NCBI GenBank assembly: GCA_041392805.1
Contig: JAWKLJ010000001.1
Location: 2,294,001-2,358,000, forward strand
Source of the DNA: Saprospiraceae bacterium
GTDB taxonomy: Bacteria; Bacteroidota; Bacteroidia; Chitinophagales; Saprospiraceae
Length of the DNA stretch: 64,000 nt
Direction: 5' to 3'
The notes beneath the pieces are model-generated. The model worked only from the letters and a program-made list of their open reading frames with translations. It was not told the DNA's origin and did not search any database. The number at the start of each line of letters is the position of its first letter. The stretch's first letter is position 1. Shown piece after piece: positions 1 to 7,418 of the stretch. Position numbers and translations under genes: made by a program.

Positions 1-2
1 GT

Positions 3-68
3 TGGGGTAGCCATGATTTACTGATTCGAGATAATGCAACCCTAACCTATGCCAAAGGTAGTTGGTAA
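3..68 (+). CDS. C-terminal end of an unidentified protein (partial)
   Basis: An open frame enters from the left edge and runs 21 codons to a TAA stop. The peptide ends in DNATLTYAKGSW. It is too short to assign to a family. It is on the strand opposite the transporter genes that follow, so the two would converge. It could be a chance open frame, since only 66 bases are visible. Confidence 0.35.
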   Translation, partial: WGSHDLLIRDNATLTYAKGSW

Positions 69-149
69 AATTTGAAATATATAGACGCATCGAAACTAAA
101 TAATAATTTGTCAGAAATTAGACCCAAATGGCTGTTGGGCTGGATAATC

Positions 150-911
150 TTATTTATTCAAAGCAGTATCCCGCAAACGTTGCAAAAAGGGAGAAGCAAA
201 AATAAAATCGTGCAACACTTCATTGTCGCTCGACAATACCTCCGTCTTATTCCCTCGCCAGGCTATTTCCCCTTTATATAACAAGGTGATATTATCACCA
301 ATTTCCATCACAGAGTTCATGTCGTGGGTATTAATAACCGTCGTCATATTTTTTTCTATCGTAATGCTCCGAATCAATTCGTCAATGACGATGGCGGTTT
401 TAGGGTCAAGACCAGAATTGGGTTCATCGCAGAATAAATAGGCAGGATCCAAGACAATAGCCCGGGCTATCCCTACTCGCTTTTGCATCCCCCCACTGGT
501 TTCTGAAGGATATTTGTTATTGACTCCCTCAAGGTTAACGCGTTCCAGACAATAGTTTACCCGATCAAGTTTTTCTTTTTTGGTCATGTTCGTAAACATA
601 TCTAAGGGGAACCGAATGTTTTCCTCTACGCTCATAGAATCAAATAGCGCAGAGGCTTGGAACAACATCCCTACCTTCATCCGCAAGGTACGGGTATCTT
701 TTTTGTTCAATTGGCAAAAATCGATATCACCATACCAAATCTTACCACTCGTAGGTGCCAACAGACCAACCAATAACTTTAATAAAACGGTCTTACCTGC
801 TCCACTTCGGCCAATAATAAGATTGGTTTTACCGCTGTAAAATTCCGTATTAATCCCTTTTAGGATTTCGGCATCACCAAATGACTTAAAAATATCCTCT
901 GTTCGAATCAT
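150..911 (-). CDS. ABC transporter ATP-binding protein, MlaF/Ttg2A type
   Basis: This is the ATPase of a phospholipid-trafficking ABC importer of the Mla/MCE type, acting on the cytoplasmic face of the inner membrane. The 253-residue protein has a Walker A motif GRSGAGKT at residues 34-41, an ABC signature SGGMQKR near residue 140, a Walker B followed by CDEPNSGLDP near 165, and a switch His in NTHDMNS. Length and motifs match the MlaF family. It lies 18 bases downstream of the MlaE-like permease on the same strand, so the two form an operon. The MCE-domain subunit (MlaD) is not in the window. The ATG at 911 is the only good start, because the protein begins in register with family members. 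Confidence 0.9.
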   Translation of the reverse strand: MIRTEDIFKSFGDAEILKGINTEFYSGKTNLIIGRSGAGKTVLLKLLVGLLAPTSGKIWYGDIDFCQLNKKDTRTLRMKVGMLFQASALFDSMSVEENIRFPLDMFTNMTKKEKLDRVNYCLERVNLEGVNNKYPSETSGGMQKRVGIARAIVLDPAYLFCDEPNSGLDPKTAIVIDELIRSITIEKNMTTVINTHDMNSVMEIGDNITLLYKGEIAWRGNKTEVLSSDNEVLHDFIFASPFLQRLRDTALNK

Positions 912-929
912 AGCTAGGTATGTTTGGGT

Positions 930-1676
930 CTATGTCAAAATAATAGCGATCAAATAATCGGATAACAAAATCAAAATATCACTAAATACAACGGCATTCG
1001 TACTAGCCCTCCCCAACTCAATACTTCCCCCTTTAACATAGTATCCCTGGTAACAGGATACCGATGTCAAGATAAAAGCAAATACTAGTGATTTGACAAA
1101 CATCATGGTAATATTTCGCTCTTCAAAAAAGGAGCGCACGCCCAACACATATTCCGCATTCGACATTAAACCACTGGGCACAGAAGCAAGGTATCCGCCA
1201 AGAATGCTGATGAATGCCGCCAAGGCAACCAACATAGGAATAACAAATAAAGCGGCAATCACCTTGGGCATAATTAGGTAAGCAGCCGTATTTACGCCCA
1301 TTATTTCCATGGCATCAATATGCTCCTTCTGCCGCATCCCGCCAATTTCTGCGGCAATATTAGATCCAACCTTTCCGGCAAGTACCAAACAAGAAATAGT
1401 AGGTGCTAATTCAATAATCGTACTATCCCTTACAATGTAACCGATATAATAACGTGGAACAAATGATCCCTCCAACTGATAGGCAAACTGCACGGCTGTC
1501 ACCGCACCAATGAATACCGCAATGAGGCCTACAATCACCAATGAACCAACGCCAATGTCATTCATTTGCCGCAGCGTTTCTTTGTAGTACATCGACAGCT
1601 TCTCCGGCTTGGAGAAAGCCGTTCTCATCATGATCACATAGCGCCCCAAATGATATAAAAATTTCGAAAAAATCAT
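930..1676 (-). CDS. ABC transporter permease, MlaE family
   Basis: This is an integral membrane permease of the MlaE family, the partner of the ATPase encoded just downstream. The 248 residues hold about five hydrophobic segments (near residues 45-65, 90-110, 140-170, 195-215 and 230-248). They also contain the family's central block IAAEIGGMRQKEHIDAMEIM, which contacts the ATPase. Its likely role is moving phospholipids between the membranes to maintain outer-membrane asymmetry. The gene opens the two-gene minus-strand unit and is divergent from the SDR gene across about 230 bases. Family assignment is strong; the actual substrate cannot be read from the sequence. Confidence 0.9.
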   Translation of the reverse strand: MIFSKFLYHLGRYVIMMRTAFSKPEKLSMYYKETLRQMNDIGVGSLVIVGLIAVFIGAVTAVQFAYQLEGSFVPRYYIGYIVRDSTIIELAPTISCLVLAGKVGSNIAAEIGGMRQKEHIDAMEIMGVNTAAYLIMPKVIAALFVIPMLVALAAFISILGGYLASVPSGLMSNAEYVLGVRSFFEERNITMMFVKSLVFAFILTSVSCYQGYYVKGGSIELGRASTNAVVFSDILILLSDYLIAIILT

Positions 1677-1905
1677 ATTTTACATTGTTCCGTTCCTAAT
1701 CAGGAATGGTGAATTAATAAATTGCGTTTTTGGCTAAGTTTGATTCTCCTATATTTTTTTACTCCCTTTCCTTGCGAAAGGCCAAAATTAGCCGTTTTTT
1801 CTGGAAATCGTTTATCGACCGAAAGATTTATGACATGCTCAAGCATGCTTTAGGTTTTGGGGTGTGCATCAGATCGCTTATTTTGCGCTACAAAAATAAA
1901 AGCTT

Positions 1906-2613
1906 ATGCCCTTTACTGTACTCATTACTGGAGCTACCAAAGGAATTGGCCGCGCTTTGGCCGAAACTTTTGCTGAGAATGGATTCCATTTAGCCCTGAC
2001 TGCACGAAATGAAAAAGCACTAAAAGTTATTCAGGCAACATTCAAAGAAAAATATCCTGAAATAAGTGTATTCATCAAAGCGGCTGACCTCCAGCAAGTG
2101 GCACAAGTTGAGGAATTGATACAGTTTGTAAAAGGTGCTTGGCCAAAACTCGATGTTTTAATCAATAATGCTGGCATTTTTTACCAGGCGCCCCTGCTGG
2201 AGGAACCAGAAAACCGCCTTTCGGAAATGATGGATCTTAATCTTTTTGCACCTTATTATCTCTGTAGGGCCTTTGCGCCTCAGATGAGGACAAACGGACA
2301 GGGCCATATTTTCAACATTTGTTCTATTGCCAGCCAAACGGTTTTTCCCGGGTCAGGGTCTTACGCCATCACTAAGTTCGCCTTGCTAGGCTTAACTAAA
2401 GCACTGCGCCAGGAACTATTGGACAGCAAAGTCAAAGTAACGGCTGTTTTACCTGGCGCTACTTGGACGGCCTCCTGGGAAGCGTCGGGCGTCTCACCGG
2501 AACGCCTCATGGCTGCCAAAGAAATAGCCGAAGCAGTTTGGCAAATATGGAAGATCGGCCCCTCTGCCGTGGTGGAAGAAATTGTTTTGCGTCCTCAACA
2601 GGGAGACCTTTAG
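1906..2613 (+). CDS. short-chain dehydrogenase/reductase (SDR)
   Basis: This is a classical SDR oxidoreductase using NAD(P)H with a Rossmann fold. The 235-residue protein has the cofactor loop TGATKGIG at residues 8-15, the structural motif INNAG near 86-90, and the catalytic Ser140, Tyr153 and Lys157 in the usual Ser-Tyr-x3-Lys arrangement. An Arg at residue 34 (TARN) suggests a preference for NADPH, which is inference. The substrate is unknown. It is slightly short for the family, with a compact C-terminus. No same-strand neighbour is close enough to suggest an operon; the next gene starts about 200 bases on. Confidence 0.88.
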   Translation: MPFTVLITGATKGIGRALAETFAENGFHLALTARNEKALKVIQATFKEKYPEISVFIKAADLQQVAQVEELIQFVKGAWPKLDVLINNAGIFYQAPLLEEPENRLSEMMDLNLFAPYYLCRAFAPQMRTNGQGHIFNICSIASQTVFPGSGSYAITKFALLGLTKALRQELLDSKVKVTAVLPGATWTASWEASGVSPERLMAAKEIAEAVWQIWKIGPSAVVEEIVLRPQQGDL

Positions 2614-2713
2614 AGCTTGTCTAAAAAAATTAACCACCTTAATTTTATCATCCCGGTTGCCAGTAGGATGGCCTATTTGTCCGCCAGCAATCATTCGATG
2701 CTTCGTTGAATAT

Positions 2714-2721
2714 TATCTTTG
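2714..2721 (+). promoter_or_regulatory. candidate Bacteroidota -7 box
   Basis: TATCTTTG matches the Bacteroidota housekeeping -7 consensus TAnnTTTG and lies 88 bases before the ATG of the NRDE gene. No convincing TTG-type -33 element stands at the right distance, so this is a weak call made from the -7 box alone. Confidence 0.3.
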
Positions 2722-2809
2722 CTAAGATAAAGCCCATTTAAAACTGATTTCTATCTTAGCTGTTCTTATTATTCCCTGAAAACACAAATTCTTAATTAAC
2801 AACTATTGC

Positions 2810-3547
2810 ATGTGCACGGTCACCTACATTCCACGTCAAGCAGGTAATTTTATGCTTACCTCCAATCGAGATGAACAGGCTTCTCGTTCGCCTCAGCAAT
2901 TGACACAAGTGGAACAAAATGGTCAACAGCTGGTTTTCCCTAGGGATACCGCAGCTGGAGGTACCTGGATTGCCTCCTCTGATGCCAATCGGGTGGTTTG
3001 CCTCCTAAATGGTGCATTCGAAGCGCATGATAGAAAACCTCCTTACCGCCGAAGTAGAGGGTTGATGCTACTTGACTTTTTTTCTTTTAAAAAAACAGGG
3101 GATTTTTTCAGGAATTATCTTTTCCACGGGATGGAAGCCTTTACGATGATCATTGTAGAACGAGGACAGCTTTGGGAGTTTCGTTGGGATGAAAAGCAAC
3201 AGTTCATTACCCAACTTGATGAAGAAAAACCCCATATCTGGTCATCGGCCACCTTATATAATGCCAATGTTCGACAAAAAAGGCAACAATGGTTTGATGA
3301 TTGGATCAAGGAAAATCGCATTTTCAACCCTGAAAACATCCTCCATTTCCATAAAACAGCAGGCGATGGTGATCCGTGGAATGATGTTGTCATGAACCGA
3401 AATGACGTAGTACAGACCGTTAGTATTACGCGTATCCTTAAATTAGCAGATCGTATTGACACCATGTATTACGAATTATTAACAAATCAGGTGCGAACTG
3501 CAGAAATATTACTACAACGTGAATTGGTGGTATCAGCTGAAGACTAA
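2810..3547 (+). CDS. NRDE family protein (TANGO2-like)
   Basis: The 245-residue protein starts MCTVTYIPR and carries the family signature LTSNRDEQ at residues 17-24, which defines the NRDE/TANGO2 family. The conserved Cys2 directly after the initiator Met is the candidate N-terminal nucleophile, as in related Ntn-hydrolase folds. No signal peptide is present, so it is probably cytoplasmic. The biochemical role of the family is unsettled. Its last 29 bases overlap the start of the next gene, which points to co-transcription with the ATP-grasp protein. The ATG at 2810 is fixed by the MCT motif. Confidence 0.85.
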   Translation: MCTVTYIPRQAGNFMLTSNRDEQASRSPQQLTQVEQNGQQLVFPRDTAAGGTWIASSDANRVVCLLNGAFEAHDRKPPYRRSRGLMLLDFFSFKKTGDFFRNYLFHGMEAFTMIIVERGQLWEFRWDEKQQFITQLDEEKPHIWSSATLYNANVRQKRQQWFDDWIKENRIFNPENILHFHKTAGDGDPWNDVVMNRNDVVQTVSITRILKLADRIDTMYYELLTNQVRTAEILLQRELVVSAED

Positions 3548-4586
3548 CCCAACCTTCATTAGGTTGTTCAATTGGGAGTTTTGGCCAACCTATATGTTTT
3601 ATGGCCCTATGGTTCCATTGTTTTGCTGGATGGCACTGCGCTATCGGCATTTTTGCTTTTTCACGGCAGCCAATCCCCAAATTTTCACAGGGGGAACAGG
3701 CATGGAATCCAAATATAGCACCCTACAATTGGTACCAGATGATTATTGTCCTAAAACCATTTTCATCACAGCCGGACAAGAATTCGAGTGGGTCGAGCAG
3801 GAACGAAAGCAACGGCATATCGATTTTCCCATCATCCTCAAACCTGATGTAGGCTATCGTGGTTTATTGGTTTCACTCGTTGATTCTCCCGCTGCCTTAA
3901 AAGCATTACTCCATACCTATCAGGTCAATTTCATTCTACAGGAATTTATACCTCATCCCGCCGAGTTTGGTGTATTGTATTACCGATTTCCACATCAAAC
4001 AAAGGGGCATATTTCGTCTGTTACCCTCAAAGAATTCCTACATATTTATGGTGATGGCCAAAACACGGTAAGGCAACTCATGCTAAAAAAGGCAAGGACC
4101 AGTCTACAACTAGAAAGCCTAACCAAGCTACAGCCAGCCTTGCTGGATACCATACCCAGAGCGGGCGAAAAAATCCAATTGGGCAAAATTGGCAATCATT
4201 CGAGAGGAACTACTTTTTTAAATGGCAATCACCTCATTGATGAGCAACTGATTAGCACTTTCGACCGCATCAGCGCTCAAATCGATGGCTTTTTTTATGG
4301 GCGATTTGATGTCAAGTGCCCTTCATTTGAAGAGCTAAAAGCAGGTAAGAATATTAAGGTTATTGAAATCAATGGCGTTTTAGCTGAGCCTGCTCATATT
4401 TATGACCCCGAAAAGTCGTCCTATTGGAAAGCCCTCCGGGATTTGGCTAAACACTGGCTCCTAATAGGCCGCATTGGCGCTAAAAGTCACCAGATGGGGG
4501 CAGGCTACCTACCCGTAAAATCATTAATTCAGGCGATTTTGGATCACCGGACTTATCTGGACAATATTAAAACTATGGTAAAGTGA
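3519..4586 (+). CDS. ATP-grasp domain protein
   Basis: This 355-residue protein has the lysine/backbone pattern of ATP-grasp enzymes. FPIILKPDVGYRG near residues 106-118 is the nucleotide-binding strand and loop, ILQEFIP follows, and FDVKCPSFEEL with VIEINGV near 300 gives the metal-binding Asp/Glu/Asn set. Such enzymes ligate a carboxylate to an amine or thiol; the substrate is not evident. A hydrophobic N-terminal stretch with WEFWPTYMFY may associate with the membrane. The start is a GTG at 3519 inside the upstream gene. The next ATG (3594) would remove this N-terminal segment, so the GTG is preferred. Overlap with the NRDE gene suggests translational coupling. Confidence 0.75.
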   Translation: MNWWYQLKTNPTFIRLFNWEFWPTYMFYGPMVPLFCWMALRYRHFCFFTAANPQIFTGGTGMESKYSTLQLVPDDYCPKTIFITAGQEFEWVEQERKQRHIDFPIILKPDVGYRGLLVSLVDSPAALKALLHTYQVNFILQEFIPHPAEFGVLYYRFPHQTKGHISSVTLKEFLHIYGDGQNTVRQLMLKKARTSLQLESLTKLQPALLDTIPRAGEKIQLGKIGNHSRGTTFLNGNHLIDEQLISTFDRISAQIDGFFYGRFDVKCPSFEELKAGKNIKVIEINGVLAEPAHIYDPEKSSYWKALRDLAKHWLLIGRIGAKSHQMGAGYLPVKSLIQAILDHRTYLDNIKTMVK

Positions 4587-4606
4587 TAACACGAAAAGAG
4601 GATTCC

Positions 4607-5452
4607 TTAGTCTTCTTTCAGCATGCGCCTCATCTGCGAAGGGTTTTTCCATACCCCTGCAAAGAAGTTAGATAAAGCGGTCCGCAAGGCGTGGTGCTTA
4701 TGGCGAATTTTTTCTCTTAACAAGAAAAAAACAAGCTTAGCACTGATCAATACCATATTCATTACTGTAAATGGCATTAAAACCAATAAGGTGTTTCCTT
4801 TTACTACGCCTCTATTGATGTCCATATAAAACCCATAATCTGGATGATCCCAATCCGTCTGACTGATACTTTCCAACCAAGCTGCTTCGTGTTGTGCCCT
4901 TACCCCATTCAGCCCCCATGCAGATAATGCCACAGGGGGTTCTGCAATAGTTCCGGTATGGGCATGGTAAGAATCGCCAAAATATTTGCGCCCCAAGCTA
5001 TCTTGTAACCAGTTGATCCTGCTCAACATCAGGTATTTTCTGGAAGGATAAAACCGCATACTAAAACGTGCAATTAAACCGTAAGTCTCATGGTCGGCAG
5101 CTGTCCACCAATAAAGGGGACGTAAACCTTGTTGTCGCCAAAATTGAATACTCTTTTTAATAAGGTGTGTAAAGAGCAAACTCAGGTTTAAAGAATTAAG
5201 TTGACCAAAAGGAATACCCAATCGCAGCACAGTGATGGTCGTTTCATCTGGAGATGGCAGGTGTTCGACCGTCAGGCCAATGCCCGCTTCAATGGCTTTG
5301 GAAAGTGGATCAAATCTTAACAAAAAGTGCGAAAAGGATTGGTCCTGCCTGATATCTAACAAGGCTTGATTAGTGGCAAAATGATTAGCTGCGCCCCAAG
5401 TAGGATCATTTAAAGTAGTAGTAGAAATAAGGCGAACGCATTTTTTACTCAT
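4607..5452 (-). CDS. hypothetical protein with one membrane segment
   Basis: The family is not recognised. The 281-residue product starts MSKKCVRLIS. Its middle, with alternating hydrophobic strands and an FWRQQGLRPLYWWTAAD stretch, is vaguely acyltransferase-like but shows no diagnostic motif. A hydrophobic segment at about residues 220-245 is followed by a strongly basic tail, which suggests a membrane anchor with a cytoplasmic end. It converges on the ATP-grasp gene across only 20 bases, so the two share a terminator region. An ATG start is present. Function is unknown. Confidence 0.65.
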   Translation of the reverse strand: MSKKCVRLISTTTLNDPTWGAANHFATNQALLDIRQDQSFSHFLLRFDPLSKAIEAGIGLTVEHLPSPDETTITVLRLGIPFGQLNSLNLSLLFTHLIKKSIQFWRQQGLRPLYWWTAADHETYGLIARFSMRFYPSRKYLMLSRINWLQDSLGRKYFGDSYHAHTGTIAEPPVALSAWGLNGVRAQHEAAWLESISQTDWDHPDYGFYMDINRGVVKGNTLLVLMPFTVMNMVLISAKLVFFLLREKIRHKHHALRTALSNFFAGVWKNPSQMRRMLKED

Positions 5453-6153
5453 AGCATTTATTTGTAAGCCATCCTATAACGTTCGGAAAAAGAGAATTAG
5501 CATTCCAATACCTGTTTTTTTGGGTTTTTGCCATTTTTTATCCTTCTATAAGCATTTTTATTGGGTTCTCTGACAGAATCAAAGATGGGTATTGAAATGC
5601 TGAGACAAACCTTGAAACCCAACTTCCGAATCAACATTTTTTCTTTCTCAGGAGAAATCACTTGGCAAGATTTTTTTAAAAAAAAAGGGCATTGATTTTC
5701 AACAACTTAAGAGAAAAGTTAAAAAAAAGCTAACACCAAAGCAGCGAATACATTGTACCAAACGTATTGTATACAGTTTGATGATATAGGCGTTAACGCA
5801 TTAGCAGCCCCTACTTTACGCTCACTAGTTTAACAATCATTGATAAGGAAGGGGCTGCCTGCTTTTTTTAGATAGATACCTACCTGAGATAAAAACTCCC
5901 AACCACTATACCAATCTTGTTAATATTCTGTTATATTTGTAAAAAGACTGCTTTTATTGAGGCCAATGCTTTGCATTTTTATCAACTAATGCGTAAATAC
6001 CTAAACAAACAACACCTATAACCTTATATAAGGACGAATAGGCAGGTTGCTTGCTTTCCCCTCCATTTTGGTCAGCTTCCTATACTTTACATCGTTCGTT
6101 TTCACCCTATGACCCCCACAAACACCGTTAGGCAGTTTGTTATTATGCCCTAA
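5453..6153. other. gene-free stretch with a hairpin and an isolated promoter box
   Basis: No ORF with coding character is seen on either strand. Two items stand out: the inverted repeat with T-tract at 5804-5869 (listed separately) and a perfect TAnnTTTG match, TATATTTG, at 5932-5939 on the plus strand. That box has no gene behind it within 1.4 kb. The nearest TTG lies only 12 bases upstream, too close for a good -33 element. Confidence 0.4.
5804..5869 (+). terminator. long-loop inverted repeat with T-tract
   Basis: GCAGCCCC at 5804-5811 pairs perfectly with GGGGCTGC at 5851-5858, and seven T residues follow at 5863-5869. On the plus strand this has the form of an intrinsic terminator, although the 39-base loop is long. 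No plus-strand gene precedes it, so it may end an unseen small transcript or be a repeat remnant. Confidence 0.35.
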
Positions 6154-6317
6154 ACAAAAAGAGCCTTTGCAAGACAGGTCTACATCCTGTTAGCAAAGGC
6201 TCTCGTGGCGTGTGCTTAAGTAAAGACCCCAAGAAAAAAGCACCAAGAGTTGCCCGGTATGGAACCTTGATGCCTTGGAGCGCTAAATTGTTCTACAGCG
6301 TTCTAACCATAAACATG
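6154..6317 (-). ncRNA. structured small RNA candidate (6S-like not excluded)
   Basis: A compact non-coding transcription unit on the minus strand. A perfect -7 box (6331-6324) stands about 7 bases before the proposed start, and a strong intrinsic terminator (6203-6160) ends it, giving an RNA of about 160 nt. Read 5' to 3' on the minus strand it folds into three parts: a hairpin CGCTG/TAGCG near the 5' end; an extended arm closed by CCAAG/CTTGG, containing GCA-CAAG paired with CTTG-TGC around an apical CCATACCGGGC; and the terminator. Size, dedicated promoter and long arm suit a 6S-type regulator (Bacteroidota have a 6S-Flavo family), but I cannot confirm the family. Paired strands and signals are seen; identity is inference. 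Confidence 0.6.
6160..6203 (-). terminator. intrinsic terminator of the small RNA
   Basis: An 11-bp perfect stem (AGAGCCTTTGC with GCAAAGGCTCT) is followed on the minus strand by a run of five or more T residues. A further short CAGG/CCTG pair lies inside the loop. On the plus strand the 3' flank lacks a T-tract, so the minus strand is the functional direction. Confidence 0.75.
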
Positions 6318-6323
6318 ATAGCA

Positions 6324-6331
6324 CAAATATA
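6324..6331 (-). promoter_or_regulatory. Bacteroidota -7 promoter box of the small RNA
   Basis: On the minus strand the bases read TATATTTG, an exact match to TAnnTTTG. A TTG lies 15 bases further upstream (6349-6347) and a T-rich run 19 bases upstream, either of which may serve as the -33 element. Transcription would start near 6317. Confidence 0.6.
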
Positions 6332-6665
6332 GCGGCTAAAAGGCAGCAATAAAACTACATTTTACGATAAAAGTAACATATTAGATAACACAGAAAGTAG
6401 GCAAAAAAAATTACAACTTACTAATAATCAGTAAGAAATAAAAATAAACCTACTTTTTAAAACACAAAAAAAGTGGATATGCCCTATGTGAGGCGTTTTT
6501 TAGCACAAACCATCCTTCGTAACCAAGGCCAGTGCCTGTGCTGGTGCTTGCCTACAGACAGGTAGTTTTTTCACCTGAAAGAGATACAGATGAAAAATCT
6601 ACCAATTGGTAGTACCAACATTCGCCTGGTTTCTTTGATGGTTTTCGGCTATTAAATTATTTACC

Positions 6666-6772
6666 TTCTCTGACAATTTTTACGGCCAAGTGAAAGGGAA
6701 GAGCTAAAGGGACCACAAGAAGCAGTGCCTTTCCCTTTCACTTGGCTTAAAAGCGACAAAATTGTCAGAGAA
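6666..6772. repeat. palindromic intergenic element, copy 1
   Basis: Nested inverted repeats. The outer arms are TTCTCTGACAATTTT (6666-6680) and its near-perfect reverse complement (6759-6772). The inner arms, CCAAGTGAAAGGGAA (6686-6700) and TTCCCTTTCACTTGG (6731-6745), match at all 15 positions. The outer arm recurs at 15931-16055 with a different inner arm, so this is a member of a dispersed REP/MITE-like family. No ORF lies inside. Confidence 0.65.
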
Positions 6773-7067
6773 CCATATATGTATTACATACAGCATTAAT
6801 ACACACTGTTAATCCAATGAAACATTAAAAAGATAATGTTTCATGAATAGTCCTAATAAAGGAAAGAAGCTTTGGGTTTATTTGGAGATAAGTAGTGGAA
6901 GCTCATAAACTTTATGTCACAGAGAGCTTTCCATGAACAAGGATAAGCTAGTTTTCTGGCCATAGTCCATTATTACAGGCAGAAAAGCTGTCAGCCATCA
7001 GATGGATGAAGCAAGTATCTAAAACAGGTAAATACTAGCATCCTATAGTCCTATCTCCAAATCAGTA
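6773..7067. other. gene-free stretch with a perfect 10-bp hairpin
   Basis: The only structure seen is ATGAAACATT (6818-6827) facing AATGTTTCAT (6835-6844). No T-tract follows on either strand, so it is not a clear terminator. No coding potential was found. Confidence 0.35.
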
Positions 7068-7247
7068 TTATAGCCCTTGTAAGTCAACACCTGTCCAACC
7101 TCCTTTGACTGAGGAAGTAACATCCTTTTGTAAAGTTACATGTTTGAAAAGATTTTTTTTCGTATCAGAACCTTTGGCGATTAGGTTTCTAGAAGCAGCT
7201 TTTTGAAGCGTTGAAAACTTATTGCTTGAATTTTTAATGACTTTCAT
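7068..7247 (-). CDS. 59-residue peptide, unidentified
   Basis: An ATG-to-TAA frame of 60 codons, read from 7247 to 7068. The peptide begins MKVIKNSSNKFSTLQKAA, is rich in Lys, Ser, Asn and Thr, has no Cys and no membrane segment, and ends VKGGWTGVDLQGL. The GG followed by a short hydrophobic tail recalls cleavable leader peptides of small secreted or modified peptides, but no modifying enzyme or exporter is nearby. It is divergent from the helical-repeat gene at 7419, with 171 AT-rich bases between them that could hold both promoters. It was accepted because codon use and the Lys-rich N-terminus look protein-like; it could still be chance. Confidence 0.45.
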   Translation of the reverse strand: MKVIKNSSNKFSTLQKAASRNLIAKGSDTKKNLFKHVTLQKDVTSSVKGGWTGVDLQGL

Positions 7248-7418
7248 AGTTTTAAACTTTTTAAATTTAGTTTAAAACTACTGGGACAGGAGCTATTTTT
7301 AAGGAACTTTTTTCAATGATTTAAACACTTCTTTTTTTATCACTTTCCTATTTATTTCTTTATTTTCACTTAATAATCAATAATTTACAACTTAAAAACT
7401 CTATTTCAAACAACAGCT

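Noticed and set aside
72..441. Short plus-strand ORFs over the MlaF-like gene
   Set aside because: They lie antisense to a strongly supported ATPase gene and have no family features.
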